A stretch of DNA of 64,000 nt from Azolla caroliniana (taxonomy: Eukaryota > Polypodiophyta): NCBI GenBank assembly GCA_043228905.1, contig JBHGNT010000008.1, positions 15,314,001 through 15,378,000 of the forward strand, in the 5' to 3' direction. Within the stretch, counting starts at the first letter, position 1. Each line of letters begins with the position of its first letter. Shown here piece after piece: positions 53,205 to 63,415 of this stretch. The position numbers and the translations under genes were made by a program. The notes under the pieces are model-generated. The model had not been told where the DNA came from, ran no database searches, and saw nothing but the letters and a program-made list of their open reading frames with translations.

Positions 53205-53639
53205 TTCCACGCACATACACAAACGATTATAAATATGAAAATTATCCTAGGGCTTAGTGGCATTTGATTGCATATAGAGGGGTGCAAGCAAGATTTGAAC
53301 CTTGCACCTCAAAGATAGAAAACATTTATCTTACCATTAAGGCCACTTCCAAGTACTTGCAAATGTTATGTATTTCATTTCATATTCAAAAGGCATAGGA
53401 AAACAACCATACAAAACCGTGTGCACAAGAAAAGAAATACCGGTTTGTGCATGGTTTTGTGCATGTTAGAAGCATGGATAGACCTATAAAAACCCTCGTA
53501 AGGCTTGTGTAAAAGGGGGGGGGGTCAATTTGGAGATCATCATCATCAATAATAATATAATACTCTTCTTATTCTTCTTCTTCACATCTATCTTCTTCTC
53601 AAGTATAAAAATCTTCGATCTTCTCAAGTGTGACATTAG
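53190..53639 (+). repeat. 3' LTR of L, interrupted by element B
   Basis: It starts TGTGAAATAGTG and follows the 5' LTR with about eight differences, including a 5-bp insertion near 53365. It stops at GTGACATTAG, where the LTR of B begins. Confidence 0.88.
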
Positions 53640-54021
53640 TGTTAGCCAGTAGGCAAGGGGTGGAGGACAGTGGAGGAGGAATTATCGGAAGCTGTTATTA
53701 GAATAATTAGTAATTAAGTATATTTTGAGAAGTGAACGGACAGACTGGAATTGGTATGCCGATCCGGATCCAGACCCGTTCATACCAGTGTGTCGATTGA
53801 CATTGTTTTGTATGTAGAGCCGGTGATCTATAAAAAGGCCCGGTTACATTGTAAATCATGACGGATAATTAATAAAGCTCTATTGTCTTATCTCTGTGTA
53901 TTGATTACCGTTATGTGCTAATTGCTTTCTATCTTACGCGTGTATTAAGATTCATGATATGTTGCTTAAGTAGCCGATTAAGGTCTGATCAATCGTTAGT
54001 CTAAGTTACCTCGCCATAACA
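53640..54021 (+). repeat. 5' LTR of element B (382 bp)
   Basis: It starts TGTTAGCCAGTAGG and ends CGCCATAACA; TATA-like CTATAAAAAGG is at about 53829. It is co-linear with 2816-3182. Confidence 0.9.
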
Positions 54022-54040
54022 CCCTTTGGTGAAGTGTCTT
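54021..54040 (+). other. Primer binding site of element B
   Basis: CCCTTTGGTGAAGTGTC follows the LTR, identical to the site of element A. The tRNA is not recognised. Confidence 0.65.
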
Positions 54041-54142
54041 CTGTACACACCCTATGTTAGGCTATTGTCTGGCCCTTAGGAGTAACACAGTTTTTGGTGA
54101 CCATGATTCCTGCATAAACGCAGTGAACAGCGGCAGGAACGG

Positions 54143-55453
54143 ATGACTAGACCAATGAGCGGGCCGGTTACGGATCGAGCAAGGAGACTCGCTGAGCGGC
54201 TGCGGAAGCGAGAGGCCTTCTAGCAGGCGGCGAAAGAGATTCGTGCAGATCAATCATTTTCCAAAGTGATCCGGCGAGTGGCCGAGGAGTCACTCCGTTT
54301 GCAACAAGATTTCCACCTCGACGAAGGAAGTAGCTTAAGTAGTCTTCGAGAAGCGAAATCCCTTCTACAAGCATTAGCTGCAAGAGAAGGCGATTCAAAA
54401 CCGTTTTCGGCCTTTGAATCGGACTCGGAAGACGAATATAGCGCTTATTCCAATTACCGTAGCAGTCATGACATCCCAGACGGACCGGAGGACGAGGAAT
54501 CGGATACCTTACCGACACCGGAACCAGAATTGACAGAGCTGGAAGCCACAAACCGGCCAAGGACTGAGCAAACCCCGACACCTGAAGCAGAGGAGGAAAG
54601 ACCTCCCACAGAGGAAGAAAGACCTCTAACAGTGGAGGAGGAGAGACCCCTGACGAAGGAGGAGGAAAGACCTCCGACACCACTAGCCCGCGTTCCAACA
54701 CCGGAAGACGGCATGCCGTTTCAATATCCCAAGTACCGGGATGATCCGGATGCAGAGGCCCACGTCTATGCATTTCAGCAGACCTAGGAAGTGAATCATG
54801 TGTCACAACGCTTAATCGCGGCTGAAGCAGAATGCTCAAAGATGGCGGAGTTCAGCATGACCCTGGAAGGGCCCGCCGCTAGATGGAGCCTGACGCAAGA
54901 TTCCAGAACCATCACGACATTTGAGGCATTGAAAACTAAATTCTTACACTTTTTTCACAAAGAGGTGGATCAACGGGAAATGGTTGGCCTATTTTATACC
55001 ATCCGCTAGGAGCCCATGGAGAACATTCAACAATTTGTAATCCGATTCCAGAGAATGCACAACCAGCTCAATCGGGCGCCACTGGAGGAAGAGAATAAGG
55101 CGATATTCCTAGCAGCACTCCGGGAACCCCTACGAACAGTGTGCACAGTCATTAATTTCCGCACAAGTTCCGTCGACCAGGTCATAGACCGAGTCGGGGA
55201 AATGGAAAACTCCAGCTCGTGGCTGACGATGGGGGCACTCCAACGAATGTTACCAACCGATGAAGAACTCCGATTTCGACAAGCAATTCAATGTACGACT
55301 TGCCTGAATGCCGGACACTCGGCGCTGGAGTGCACCATGCATTCTCAATGCCAGCTTTGCCATTCTAGAAACCACACAATGGATCGGTGTGAGTATAACT
55401 TGTTGAATCGGCAAGCGCCACCGGTTCGGCAAATCGAACCACGGAGCAACTAG
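54143..55453 (+). pseudogene. Gag of element B
   Basis: The Met at 54143 aligns with Met 30 of A's frame. Stops occur at 54221, 54785, 55007 and 55451. A Pro/Glu-rich linker (EERPPTEEERPLTVEEE) is followed by the capsid part (GPAARWSLTQDS, FVIRFQRMHNQLNR) and two knuckles CTTCLNAGHSALEC and CQLCHSRNHTMDRC near 55290-55390. Confidence 0.82.
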
Positions 55454-55849
55454 GAGGAGGAAGAAGAACGTTGGCGGTGAGAGGAGTGTTACCGGTCGGC
55501 ACAAGATATCTGGTACAGTGATCGAAGAGACGCTTATGACCGCGACTGGTATGATAGATATGATAGATATCGGGACTATAATGGGGAACGGAATGAGTGA
55601 CACAACCAGGATCACTCCCCCGGTTACAACCCACGAAGGGAGGACTATGGCAAGTATGATAACTGGCCCCGACAGGGTTACTGGAACAAAAAGCATTTCA
55701 ACAAAAAACGGCATTTCGATAAAAAAGGGGATCCCCAACGAGAGCCGCAAAAGGGTACACCAAGCACCCAACCGGACCAAGGCCAAGCACTTATAACAAG
55801 ACCTCCACTGGGTGCCGGAGCGAAAGCAAAATCCAGCAACACCCGGAAG

Positions 55850-56623
55850 GCTTACTGCTACTATTGCCGACAAGAGGGACACTATAGTAACCGATGTCCG
55901 GCGAAAAGCTATGATAAGCGACCAACATTAAACATGGTGGTAGCGGAAGTCGCGGACATACAACAAGTGACCACGAGGTCAAAAGGAAAAGCAACGGAGT
56001 GGGAAACCCAAGAAGCCATTCAGAAGCATGCCACCGAATGGGTAAAGAAGGCAAATGAGCGGAATGTGGCAGAACTGGAACAACAAAAGGAGAATCCAGA
56101 GGAGCCCACCGGCAATAGCCAGGCGGAAAACCCAACATGGCAGGCGTTGCAAGAATGCCAAATCATGTTGCCATTAGGTCGGCTATTGCAGTTAGTACCT
56201 CGGTTTACGGAAGGACTGAAGACGGGAATGACTGCGGTCGACACGCCACTGGCTCCGGCGTTCTTTTCTAATCCGGAGGAAGGACCGACGGTAGTGGACA
56301 CAAGCAGTCCGGCTATCACAGCCATCATCAAGGGACGAGAGTTACCCGGAACGATTATAGACGGAGGATCCAGCGTGAACGTGATTAGCCTCCAAACTTG
56401 TAATACCCTGGGAATCCAGGATTGGGAGCCTTGCCCGTTTTGGGTCCGGATGGCGGACACAAGTTCAGTAAGACCTACCGGATTGATACGAGATTTGGAA
56501 GTGACTATCGGAGGTCACGCATTCCGCATTTCAGCAGTAGTCCTCCAACTCAATGCACAAGGGGCATACCCACTGTTGTTGGGTCGCCCATGGCTAAACA
56601 CAACGCACATCAAGCAAAACTAG
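55850..56623 (+). pseudogene. Third zinc knuckle and protease of element B
   Basis: A knuckle CYYCRQEGHYSNRC lies at about 55855-55900. A 229-aa frame from 55934 follows with a Lys/Glu-rich linker and the protease (TIIDGGSSVNVIS at about 56353, LLLGRPWLN at about 56575). The active site is D-G-G-S as in A. The stop at 56621 separates it from RT. Confidence 0.78.
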
Positions 56624-56739
56624 TGGAAAAACATAATTACTTTCCGGCGCGGCAAAGTGAAAGTATGAGTACTTACACAACCACGTTCGAGTACCGGCAA
56701 GGAGCTGACACCACTGTATTCGGAATGTGTCAACATGCT

Positions 56740-58236
56740 TGAAGGATTGGATGATGAAGAGGTCAATCAATACTTATAGGAGAATCCGAAAATTGTACCT
56801 TTATTTGAAATTGATGTCGTCGAAGCAGTGACACCATATATAATGCAACTGGAGGATGCCGATGAAGAACCGGATAAAGAAACCATCAGAGAGTTACGGC
56901 AAGCGTAGGAAGATTTGGAGAAGCAATTGGCAGTATCTCAATGCATAAAAGCCTCTCAGCTGGAAGAGATAAACCTAGGCACCGCAGAAGACGCAAGACC
57001 GGTTCACATCGCCAAAGAAATGACTCTAGAAAGGAAGACGACAATGATCACCTTATTAAACGAGTTCCAGGAAGTATTCACGTGGTCTTACGAGGACATG
57101 CGGGGGCTAGATCCTCAATTGTATCAACACTAGATACATCTGAGTAAGGTTGCCAAGGCGAAGGCGCAACGTCGCTACCAGATGAACCCTAACTATGCAA
57201 CAAAAGTAAAGGACGAAATCGACAAATTGTTACGAGTAGGGTTCATTCGACCAGTCAAGAAGGCGACATGGCTGAGTCCGATAGTTGTCGTACCGAAAAA
57301 GAACGGAAAAATCAGGGTATGTGTCGACTACCGGAACCAACGCCTTCCCACTCCCTTTTACGGATGGAGTCCTGGATGCGGTAACCGGTCACGAAGTTTA
57401 TAGTTTCCTAGACGGATTCAGCGGCTACAATCAGATCCGGATGCACTCCGACGACCAGGAGAAAACCGTTTTTGTTACCGAATGGGGAGTATTTGTCGCC
57501 ATAGTCATGATGTTCGGACTTAAAACGGCGTTGGCAACCTTTCAGCGGATAATCATGGAGATTTTCGGAGAATTTATTCCAGCATTCATGGAGGTGTTCC
57601 TAGACGATTTCGCCGTGTATAGCCGGGAAGGGGAACACCACCAACACCTCCGACTATGTCTTGAGAAATGTAGGGTTTACCGGTTAAGCCTTAACCCGGC
57701 GAAATGCGTGTTCGGAGTGTCAAGCGGTGCATTACTAGGCCACATCATTAGCAAGGACGGTATTGCAATAGACCCTAACAAGGTCAAAGAAATTTTGGAG
57801 GCACCGGCACCCACCACGGCGAAAGCATTGAGTCGGTTCCTAGGACAAATTCGGTGGCATACCCGGATGCTCCGGTATATGGCAGACTTGGCCACACCAT
57901 TGTATGATGTAGTGCACCGGACACTGTTTCAATGGACGAACACAGAAGAGAAGGCTTACCGGGCATTAAAAGTACTACTATCACAAGCACCGGTGGTGCA
58001 ACCTCCAGATTGGTCTAAAGAATTCCACGTATTCGTAGACGCGTCCGACATAGCAATTGGGAGCGCATTAATGCAGTGTACCGAACCGAAGTGGTACCAA
58101 CCTGTGTATTATGCCAGCCGGAAGCTGTCCCATGCGGAACGTAGTTACTCAACGACGGAAAGAGAAGCCTTGGGCATGATCTACAACGTCACCAAGTTCT
58201 GACACTATCTATTGGGGAGGAAATTTTCCTTACACG
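56740..58236 (+). pseudogene. RT and RNase H start of element B
   Basis: Segments: FVPGSIH..SYEDMRGLDPQLYQH (57090), VGFIRPVKKATWLSPIVVVP, VCVDYR (57320), then a small deletion and frameshift at the LNAAT segment, then LPFTDGVLDAVTGHEVYSFL, catalytic box FLDD (about 57597-57610), LNPAKCVFGVSSGALLGHII, and RNase H FVDASDIAIGSALMQC and YSTTEREALGM. A stop in TKF*HYLLG at 58201 and the loss of the rest make it inactive. Confidence 0.86.
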
Positions 58237-58552
58237 AGGTTGCCTATTATGATCGGCATAAAAACATTCTCTATCTTGAGCTGTTTTTATATTATCTCGT
58301 GCAATATGCAACATATCTTGCATATCCTGAAGAAAGTTTTGCGTACTTCTCAACTCATCATGATGTATATTAACATCAATCGGGGCTCGTGGCTGAAAAC
58401 CATACATCAACATAAAAGGACTATATCCCATCGATGTATGCTTGAAGCTATTATAAGCAAACTCCAAAAGTGGGAGATAACGTTCTCATTTTGTTGGTTT
58501 TGTACTAACATATGCATGGAGTATGTCCTCAATAATTTGATTTACTCATTCT
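58237..58552 (-). pseudogene. Ty3 integrase C-terminal fragment
   Basis: The minus strand encodes FAYNSFKHTSMGYSPFMLMY and a helical tail (DMLHIARDNIKTAQDRECFY), typical of the region after the catalytic core of Ty3 integrase. It differs from the overlapping part of K, so it is another element. It is cut on the right by the LTR of F; ATTCT at 58548-58552 is the likely target duplication. Confidence 0.82.
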
Positions 58553-59344
58553 TGTTGGGAGACAGGTCCCTCCGGATGGGAAGGGAGAAGAACAGTGCCG
58601 ACAAACAATCTCGGCCGAGGCCGATAGGCCGAGGTGTGAACCAAATGAGGAGTACCCGGCTACGGAGAGCCGGATGGTGCAGGCCCGATGTGAACCGGAT
58701 GAGGAGTACCCGGCTACGGAGAGCCGGATGGTGCAAGCCCGGTGTGAACCGGATGAGGAGTACCCGGCTACGGAGAGCCAGATGGTGTAGGCCCGGTGAG
58801 AACCAGATGAGGAGCACCCGGCTACGGAGAGCCGGATGACGTAGACCTGGTACGAACCGGAGGAAGAGACATATTCGTAAATATGTTTTTGAGAGCTCAT
58901 CGAGGCTACATTTGTAAATAGCCGAAAAAGTCATATTAGTATAAATATGACTTAGGGAAAACTTTTAGGGTTGTTATTTTTGTTGTTATTTTTGGTGGTT
59001 GTTATTCTTGTTGGTGCAAGAATAGAGAGAGCACGTAACAGTGTACAGAGAGAGGGAGAGAGAGAAAGAGGTTGCTGCCTTTGTTGGAACCGCCGCCTGT
59101 GGCGAAGATCGTGAGCACGAGGTCGCTGCCTCCGTGAACTTACTGTTTTGTACATTACTACATAGTGACAGTTTGCAGCCTGTGGGCTGCCATGGATTTT
59201 TCCCCTAGTTTGGGGTTTTCCACGTAAACCTCCTGTGTATCTTCCTCTTCTCTGTGTCGTGCATTATTTCTCGTTTTTTCTGTGTGTCATTCTAAGCTCG
59301 GTTGTGGCCGAGCGTTGTGCATAAGGAGCGTTGAGTTCCCGTCA
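58553..59344 (+). repeat. 5' LTR of F (792 bp)
   Basis: It starts TGTTGGGAGACAGG and ends TTCCCGTCA two bases before the primer site. It has four 54-bp repeats, a TATA-like AGTATAAATATG (about 58938) and AG-rich and CCGCCTGTGGCG segments in the transcribed part. Confidence 0.9.
58637..58855 (+). repeat. Four 54-bp tandem repeats in the F LTR (also 63500-63718)
   Basis: GAGGAGTACCCGG recurs at 58647, 58701, 58755 and 58809 (last copy GAGGAGCACCCGG). Each unit contains CCGGCTACGGAGAGCCGG, a six-base-pair hairpin with a six-base loop. The third unit has one change in the stem. Confidence 0.92.
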
Positions 59345-59346
59345 GG

Positions 59347-59358
59347 TGGTATCAGAGC
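59347..59358 (+). other. Primer binding site of F, initiator tRNA-Met
   Basis: Exact TGGTATCAGAGC, the standard plant copia site. Confidence 0.97.
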
Positions 59359-59373
59359 GAATCGACACAGAAA

Positions 59374-62300
59374 ATGGACGAATCGTTTGGCGGCATGTTC
59401 AAGCTCACCGGCTCCAACTATTCAGTGTGGAAGTCAAAGATGAGGGACATGCTCGTGGTTAAAGATCTTTGGCTACCGGTTCAGTTCGGGCACAAGAGAC
59501 CGGACAAGATCGATGCCACAATATGGGAGGTGATGCACATGAAGACAACGACGTACATACGATGCTTCATCGACATGAGCCTGTACAACAACTTCAATGA
59601 AGAGAGCAAGGCTCATGAGCTCTGGGAGAAGATCGGCATAATGTTTCAGAACAAAAATGTTGTCAATCAGGTTTCGGTATTCCGGAAGCTAGTAAGACTC
59701 CGGTACCAAGATGGCTCCAGCATGGCAGAGCACATGAATGCCTTCCAGGGGCTGATCCACCAGGCAACTTCATTGGAAGTACCTCTCGCCGATGAGGTAC
59801 TAGCGCTACTCCTGCTCGTTTCCCTCCCGGATAGCTGGGAGACGTTGGTTGTCACTTTGGGCAACGCCGGGCCGGAAGGAAAGCGGTTATCCCTGGCAAG
59901 AGTAAAGTCGAGCTTGCTAGATGAGGAGGCGCGTCGGAAAGATAAGGATACGAGCTCCGACTCCAAAGCGCTCCTTACCGAATCGGAACGCGGAAGACAT
60001 AGAAACCGTAGTCCCCAGAACCGGGAGAAGTCGGGGACACGGTCAAAGTCAAGGGGGAGGCCCACTTGCTTCTATTGCGGCAAGCCGGGTCACTTCCAAA
60101 AGAACTGTCGGCATTTCCGTAAAGATAAGGAGAACGACGGTACCCATTCGAAGCAGACCCCGATCCGGAAGGGGACGGACCGGAAGGGAACGACAGCAAT
60201 CGCGGCAAGTGAAGAAGAGTTGATGCTCATCACCGAGGAGAGTGAGATAAACCTTGCCGGCGACGAGATGACCTGGGTGGTAGACTCCGGAGCGGTGTTC
60301 CACCTTACCCCGGACCGGAAATGCTTCTCATCCTACTCAGCCGGTGATCACGGCTGTGTCCGGATGGGGAATGAAGGTACATGCCGAATTGTCGGCATAG
60401 GAGACGTGTGGCTAACAACACCAACCGGATGCAAATTGCTGTTGAAGGATGTCCGACACATTCCGGAGGTTCGTCTGAACCTGATATCAGCCGGTTGGCT
60501 AGATGATGAAGGCTACACGGGTAGCATCCGGAACGGTGTCATGAAGTTCAGCAAAGGGAGCCTGATTGTGGCTCGGGCCCGGAAGGTCAACACGTTGTAC
60601 CTGATGAATGCCCGGTTATGCCCGGAAGAAGTGAACGTGGCATCCGACACTGCCGGTGAGTTGTGGCACAAGAGGCTGTGTCACATGAGCGAGAAGGGGA
60701 TGAAGAGGCTTGCAGACGACAACCTCATTCCAGTGAAGAACGTGCACTTGGAGAAGTGCACTGATTGTCTCGCCAGTAAGCAGAACAAAACCTCCTTCCG
60801 ACCAAGGCTACCGATGAGACGTAATGCACCACTGGAGTTGGTGCATACGGATGTGTGTCAAGTAGACACGAAGTCACATGCCGGAGCGCAGTACTTCGTG
60901 ACGTTCATAGATGACCACAGCCGGAAGCTGTGGGCCACACCGTTGAAGACGAAGGATCAGGTGTTATCCGTCTTCAAAGAGCTCCACGCGAGAGTGGAAA
61001 GAGAAACCGGCCAGAAGCTAAAGGCGGTTCGAGCAGATAACGGAGGAGAGTACCGGGGGCAGTTCGAGGAGTACTGCCGCTCGAAGGGAATCCGACTCGA
61101 ATTTACCGTGCCGAAGACGCCGGAACTAAACGGACTGGCCGAGAGGATGAACCGGACCATAATGGAGAGGGTCCGGAGTATGCTAGCGCATGCAAAACTA
61201 CCCAATAAGTTTTGGGTTGAGGCACTGTCGACGGCGACATACGTGATAAATAGATCACCCTCAGTACCCTTGGACGGAGACACGCCACAGAGAGTATGGA
61301 CCGGTAAGGAAGTGTCCTACCGGCATCTGAAGGTGTTCGGGTGTCTCGCGTATGTGCATGTAGCAAAGGACCGGAGAGGAAAGTTAGATCCAAAGACCCG
61401 GCCATGCATATTCCTCGGTTACAGTGACGATGAGTTCGGCTACCGAGTGTGGGACCCGGTCGACAAGAAGGTATTCCGGAGTCGAGATATTATCTTCATG
61501 GAGAACAAGACGCTCGCCGACTGGGAGTCGGAGAAGAAGATAATGAACTCCGAGTCGACCGGTAAGGATAGACTCTACGATGAGCAGACCCAACCAGCAA
61601 GAGACCGGTTAGCACTCGAGGAACCATCCGGTTACGATGAGGATACCAAACCGGCAGAAGAAGAAGTAGAGGAAGCTGAGACCAGAACCGGCCAAGACCC
61701 CGAATCGGATTCGGATGAAGAGCAAATGGAGGAGCCGGCTACCGAAGCCCAAAGACGGAGATATCCTCTCAGAGAGAGAAGGGCTCCCCGGAGATTTCCG
61801 GATGCAGAGCATGTTCTGTTGACCGATGAGGGGGAGCCGGAAAGCTTCAAAGAAGCGGAGGATGACACCCATAGCCGAAAATGGTTAAGTGCCATGCAGG
61901 ACGAGATGGATTCCCTGCATGAGAACCATACGTACGAATTGGTGGAGCTGCCGAAAGGAAAGCGGGCACTCCGAAACAAGTTGGTGTACAAGTTGAAACC
62001 GGGAGATGCCGGTAACCCCCCGAGATACAAAGCCAGGATCGTGGTGAAGGGGTTCCAACAGAAGAAGGGCGTGGACTTCGACGAGATATTTTCCCCGGTA
62101 GTAAAGATGACCTCCATTCGGATGGTGCTGAGTATAGCAGCAAGCATGGACCTCGAGGTAGAGCAGCTGGACATGAAGACAACATTCCTTCACGGCGACC
62201 TCGAAGAGGAGATCTACATGCAGCAACCAGAAGGTTTCGTGGAGAAAGGGAAGGAGCACCTGGTATGCCGGTTGAAGAAGAGCCTGTACGGACTGAAGCA

Positions 62301-63405
62301 GGCTCCCCGACAATGGTACCGGAAGTTCGACTCCTTCATGACCGATCAAGGGTACCACAAGATGCAGGCCGATCACTGCGTGTTTGTGAAGAAGTTCGAA
62401 GGAGGAGATTTCCTGATACTCCTTCTGTACGTGGATGACATGTTGATCGTCGGACGGGACCAAGTCAAAATACGGATGCTGAAGAAGGCTCTCAACCGGA
62501 CCTTCTCAATGAAAGACTTGGGTTCGGCAAGACAGATGTTGGGGATGCACATCATTCGGGACCGGTCAGTGAAGCAATTATGGCTGTCACAAGAGAAGTA
62601 TGTGACAAAGGTGCTTCACCGGTTCAACATGTCAGAGGCGAAACCGGTCGGATCGACACTTCCGACAAACTGCAGGCTATCCGGTAAGCAAAGCCCTAAG
62701 ACGAAAGCAGAGAAGGCGGATATGATAAAGATTCCATATGCCTCTGTCGTCGGGAGCTTGATGTACGCAATGGTTTGTACCCGACCGGACATAGGATACG
62801 CAGTCGGAGTGGTGAGCCGGTTTATGAGCAATCCCGGCAAGGAGCACTGGAACGCAGTCAAATGGATACTCCGATATTTGAAGGGCACTTCAAATATGTG
62901 TCTCCGATTCGGCTCCGGAAAACCTCAACTGGACGGTTTCACCGATTCGGACATGTCGGCTGATGTGGATACCAGCCGGTCTACATCCGGGTATGTAATG
63001 ATATATGCAGGGGGAGCTGTTTCGTGGCAGTCGAGGCTGCAGAAGACGGTTGCATTGTCAACCACAGAGGCGGAGTACATGGCGGCTGTGGAAGCCGGCA
63101 AGGAAATATTATGGATGAAGGACTTCATCGGAGAGCTCGGTATTCGGCAAGAGGAATACCGACTCTATTGCGACAGTCAGAGTGCTATTCACCTTGCTAA
63201 GAATGCGGCCTACCACTCTCGGACGAAGCATATCCAGCGAAGATTTCACTGGATCCGGGAAAGAGTAGATCACCAGGAGTTCGTGCTGACGAAGATCCAC
63301 ACCACTGAGAACGGGTCAGATATGCTGACCAAAGTTCTGATACCCGACAAGCTGGATGCATGCCGGAAGCGGATCGGACTGATCAGACACCCCATGCCGG
63401 AGTGA
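59374..63405 (+). CDS. Gag-Pol polyprotein of copia element F (1343 aa)
   Basis: Met at 59374 follows the primer site by 15 bp. Residues: gag about 1-220 (LTGSNYSVWKSKMRDMLVV); zinc knuckle CFYCGKPGHFQKNC 232-245; protease VVDSGA with Asp 304; GAG-pre-integrase about 400-480 with an H-H-C-C finger; integrase Asp 493, Asp 555, Glu 590; RT about 830-1080 with YVDD (Asp 1021, Asp 1022); RNase H with Asp 1191, Glu 1232, Asp 1267. All catalytic residues are seen and the frame has no stop. Oddities: KLVYKLK where relatives have KWVYK, and LDMKTTFLHGD where relatives have VKTAFLHGD. Activity is likely but not certain. Confidence 0.95.
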   Translation: MDESFGGMFKLTGSNYSVWKSKMRDMLVVKDLWLPVQFGHKRPDKIDATIWEVMHMKTTTYIRCFIDMSLYNNFNEESKAHELWEKIGIMFQNKNVVNQVSVFRKLVRLRYQDGSSMAEHMNAFQGLIHQATSLEVPLADEVLALLLLVSLPDSWETLVVTLGNAGPEGKRLSLARVKSSLLDEEARRKDKDTSSDSKALLTESERGRHRNRSPQNREKSGTRSKSRGRPTCFYCGKPGHFQKNCRHFRKDKENDGTHSKQTPIRKGTDRKGTTAIAASEEELMLITEESEINLAGDEMTWVVDSGAVFHLTPDRKCFSSYSAGDHGCVRMGNEGTCRIVGIGDVWLTTPTGCKLLLKDVRHIPEVRLNLISAGWLDDEGYTGSIRNGVMKFSKGSLIVARARKVNTLYLMNARLCPEEVNVASDTAGELWHKRLCHMSEKGMKRLADDNLIPVKNVHLEKCTDCLASKQNKTSFRPRLPMRRNAPLELVHTDVCQVDTKSHAGAQYFVTFIDDHSRKLWATPLKTKDQVLSVFKELHARVERETGQKLKAVRADNGGEYRGQFEEYCRSKGIRLEFTVPKTPELNGLAERMNRTIMERVRSMLAHAKLPNKFWVEALSTATYVINRSPSVPLDGDTPQRVWTGKEVSYRHLKVFGCLAYVHVAKDRRGKLDPKTRPCIFLGYSDDEFGYRVWDPVDKKVFRSRDIIFMENKTLADWESEKKIMNSESTGKDRLYDEQTQPARDRLALEEPSGYDEDTKPAEEEVEEAETRTGQDPESDSDEEQMEEPATEAQRRRYPLRERRAPRRFPDAEHVLLTDEGEPESFKEAEDDTHSRKWLSAMQDEMDSLHENHTYELVELPKGKRALRNKLVYKLKPGDAGNPPRYKARIVVKGFQQKKGVDFDEIFSPVVKMTSIRMVLSIAASMDLEVEQLDMKTTFLHGDLEEEIYMQQPEGFVEKGKEHLVCRLKKSLYGLKQAPRQWYRKFDSFMTDQGYHKMQADHCVFVKKFEGGDFLILLLYVDDMLIVGRDQVKIRMLKKALNRTFSMKDLGSARQMLGMHIIRDRSVKQLWLSQEKYVTKVLHRFNMSEAKPVGSTLPTNCRLSGKQSPKTKAEKADMIKIPYASVVGSLMYAMVCTRPDIGYAVGVVSRFMSNPGKEHWNAVKWILRYLKGTSNMCLRFGSGKPQLDGFTDSDMSADVDTSRSTSGYVMIYAGGAVSWQSRLQKTVALSTTEAEYMAAVEAGKEILWMKDFIGELGIRQEEYRLYCDSQSAIHLAKNAAYHSRTKHIQRRFHWIRERVDHQEFVLTKIHTTENGSDMLTKVLIPDKLDACRKRIGLIRHPMPE

Positions 63406-63415
63406 AGGGGGAGTT
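63404..63415 (+). other. Polypurine tract of F
   Basis: GAAGGGGGAGTT overlaps the stop codon and precedes the 3' LTR. Confidence 0.85.

Larger units (their letters stand above)
51941..53639 (+). mobile_element. Element L: gag-only LTR element
   Basis: Two LTRs (563 bp, and 450 bp before interruption; about 98% identical by eye) flank only about 690 bp with a gag frame. This is the size and content of the TR-GAG type of non-autonomous plant element. It is inserted in the integrase of K; the 3' LTR is interrupted at 53639 by element B, with ATTAG as the adjoining target bases. Confidence 0.85.
53640..58236 (+). mobile_element. Ty3/gypsy element B, 3'-truncated
   Basis: LTR, primer site, gag, protease, RT and the start of RNase H are in normal order. 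RNase H breaks off at about 58236, where the sequence switches to a minus-strand integrase tail. Element A is the closest relative in the window. Confidence 0.88.
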
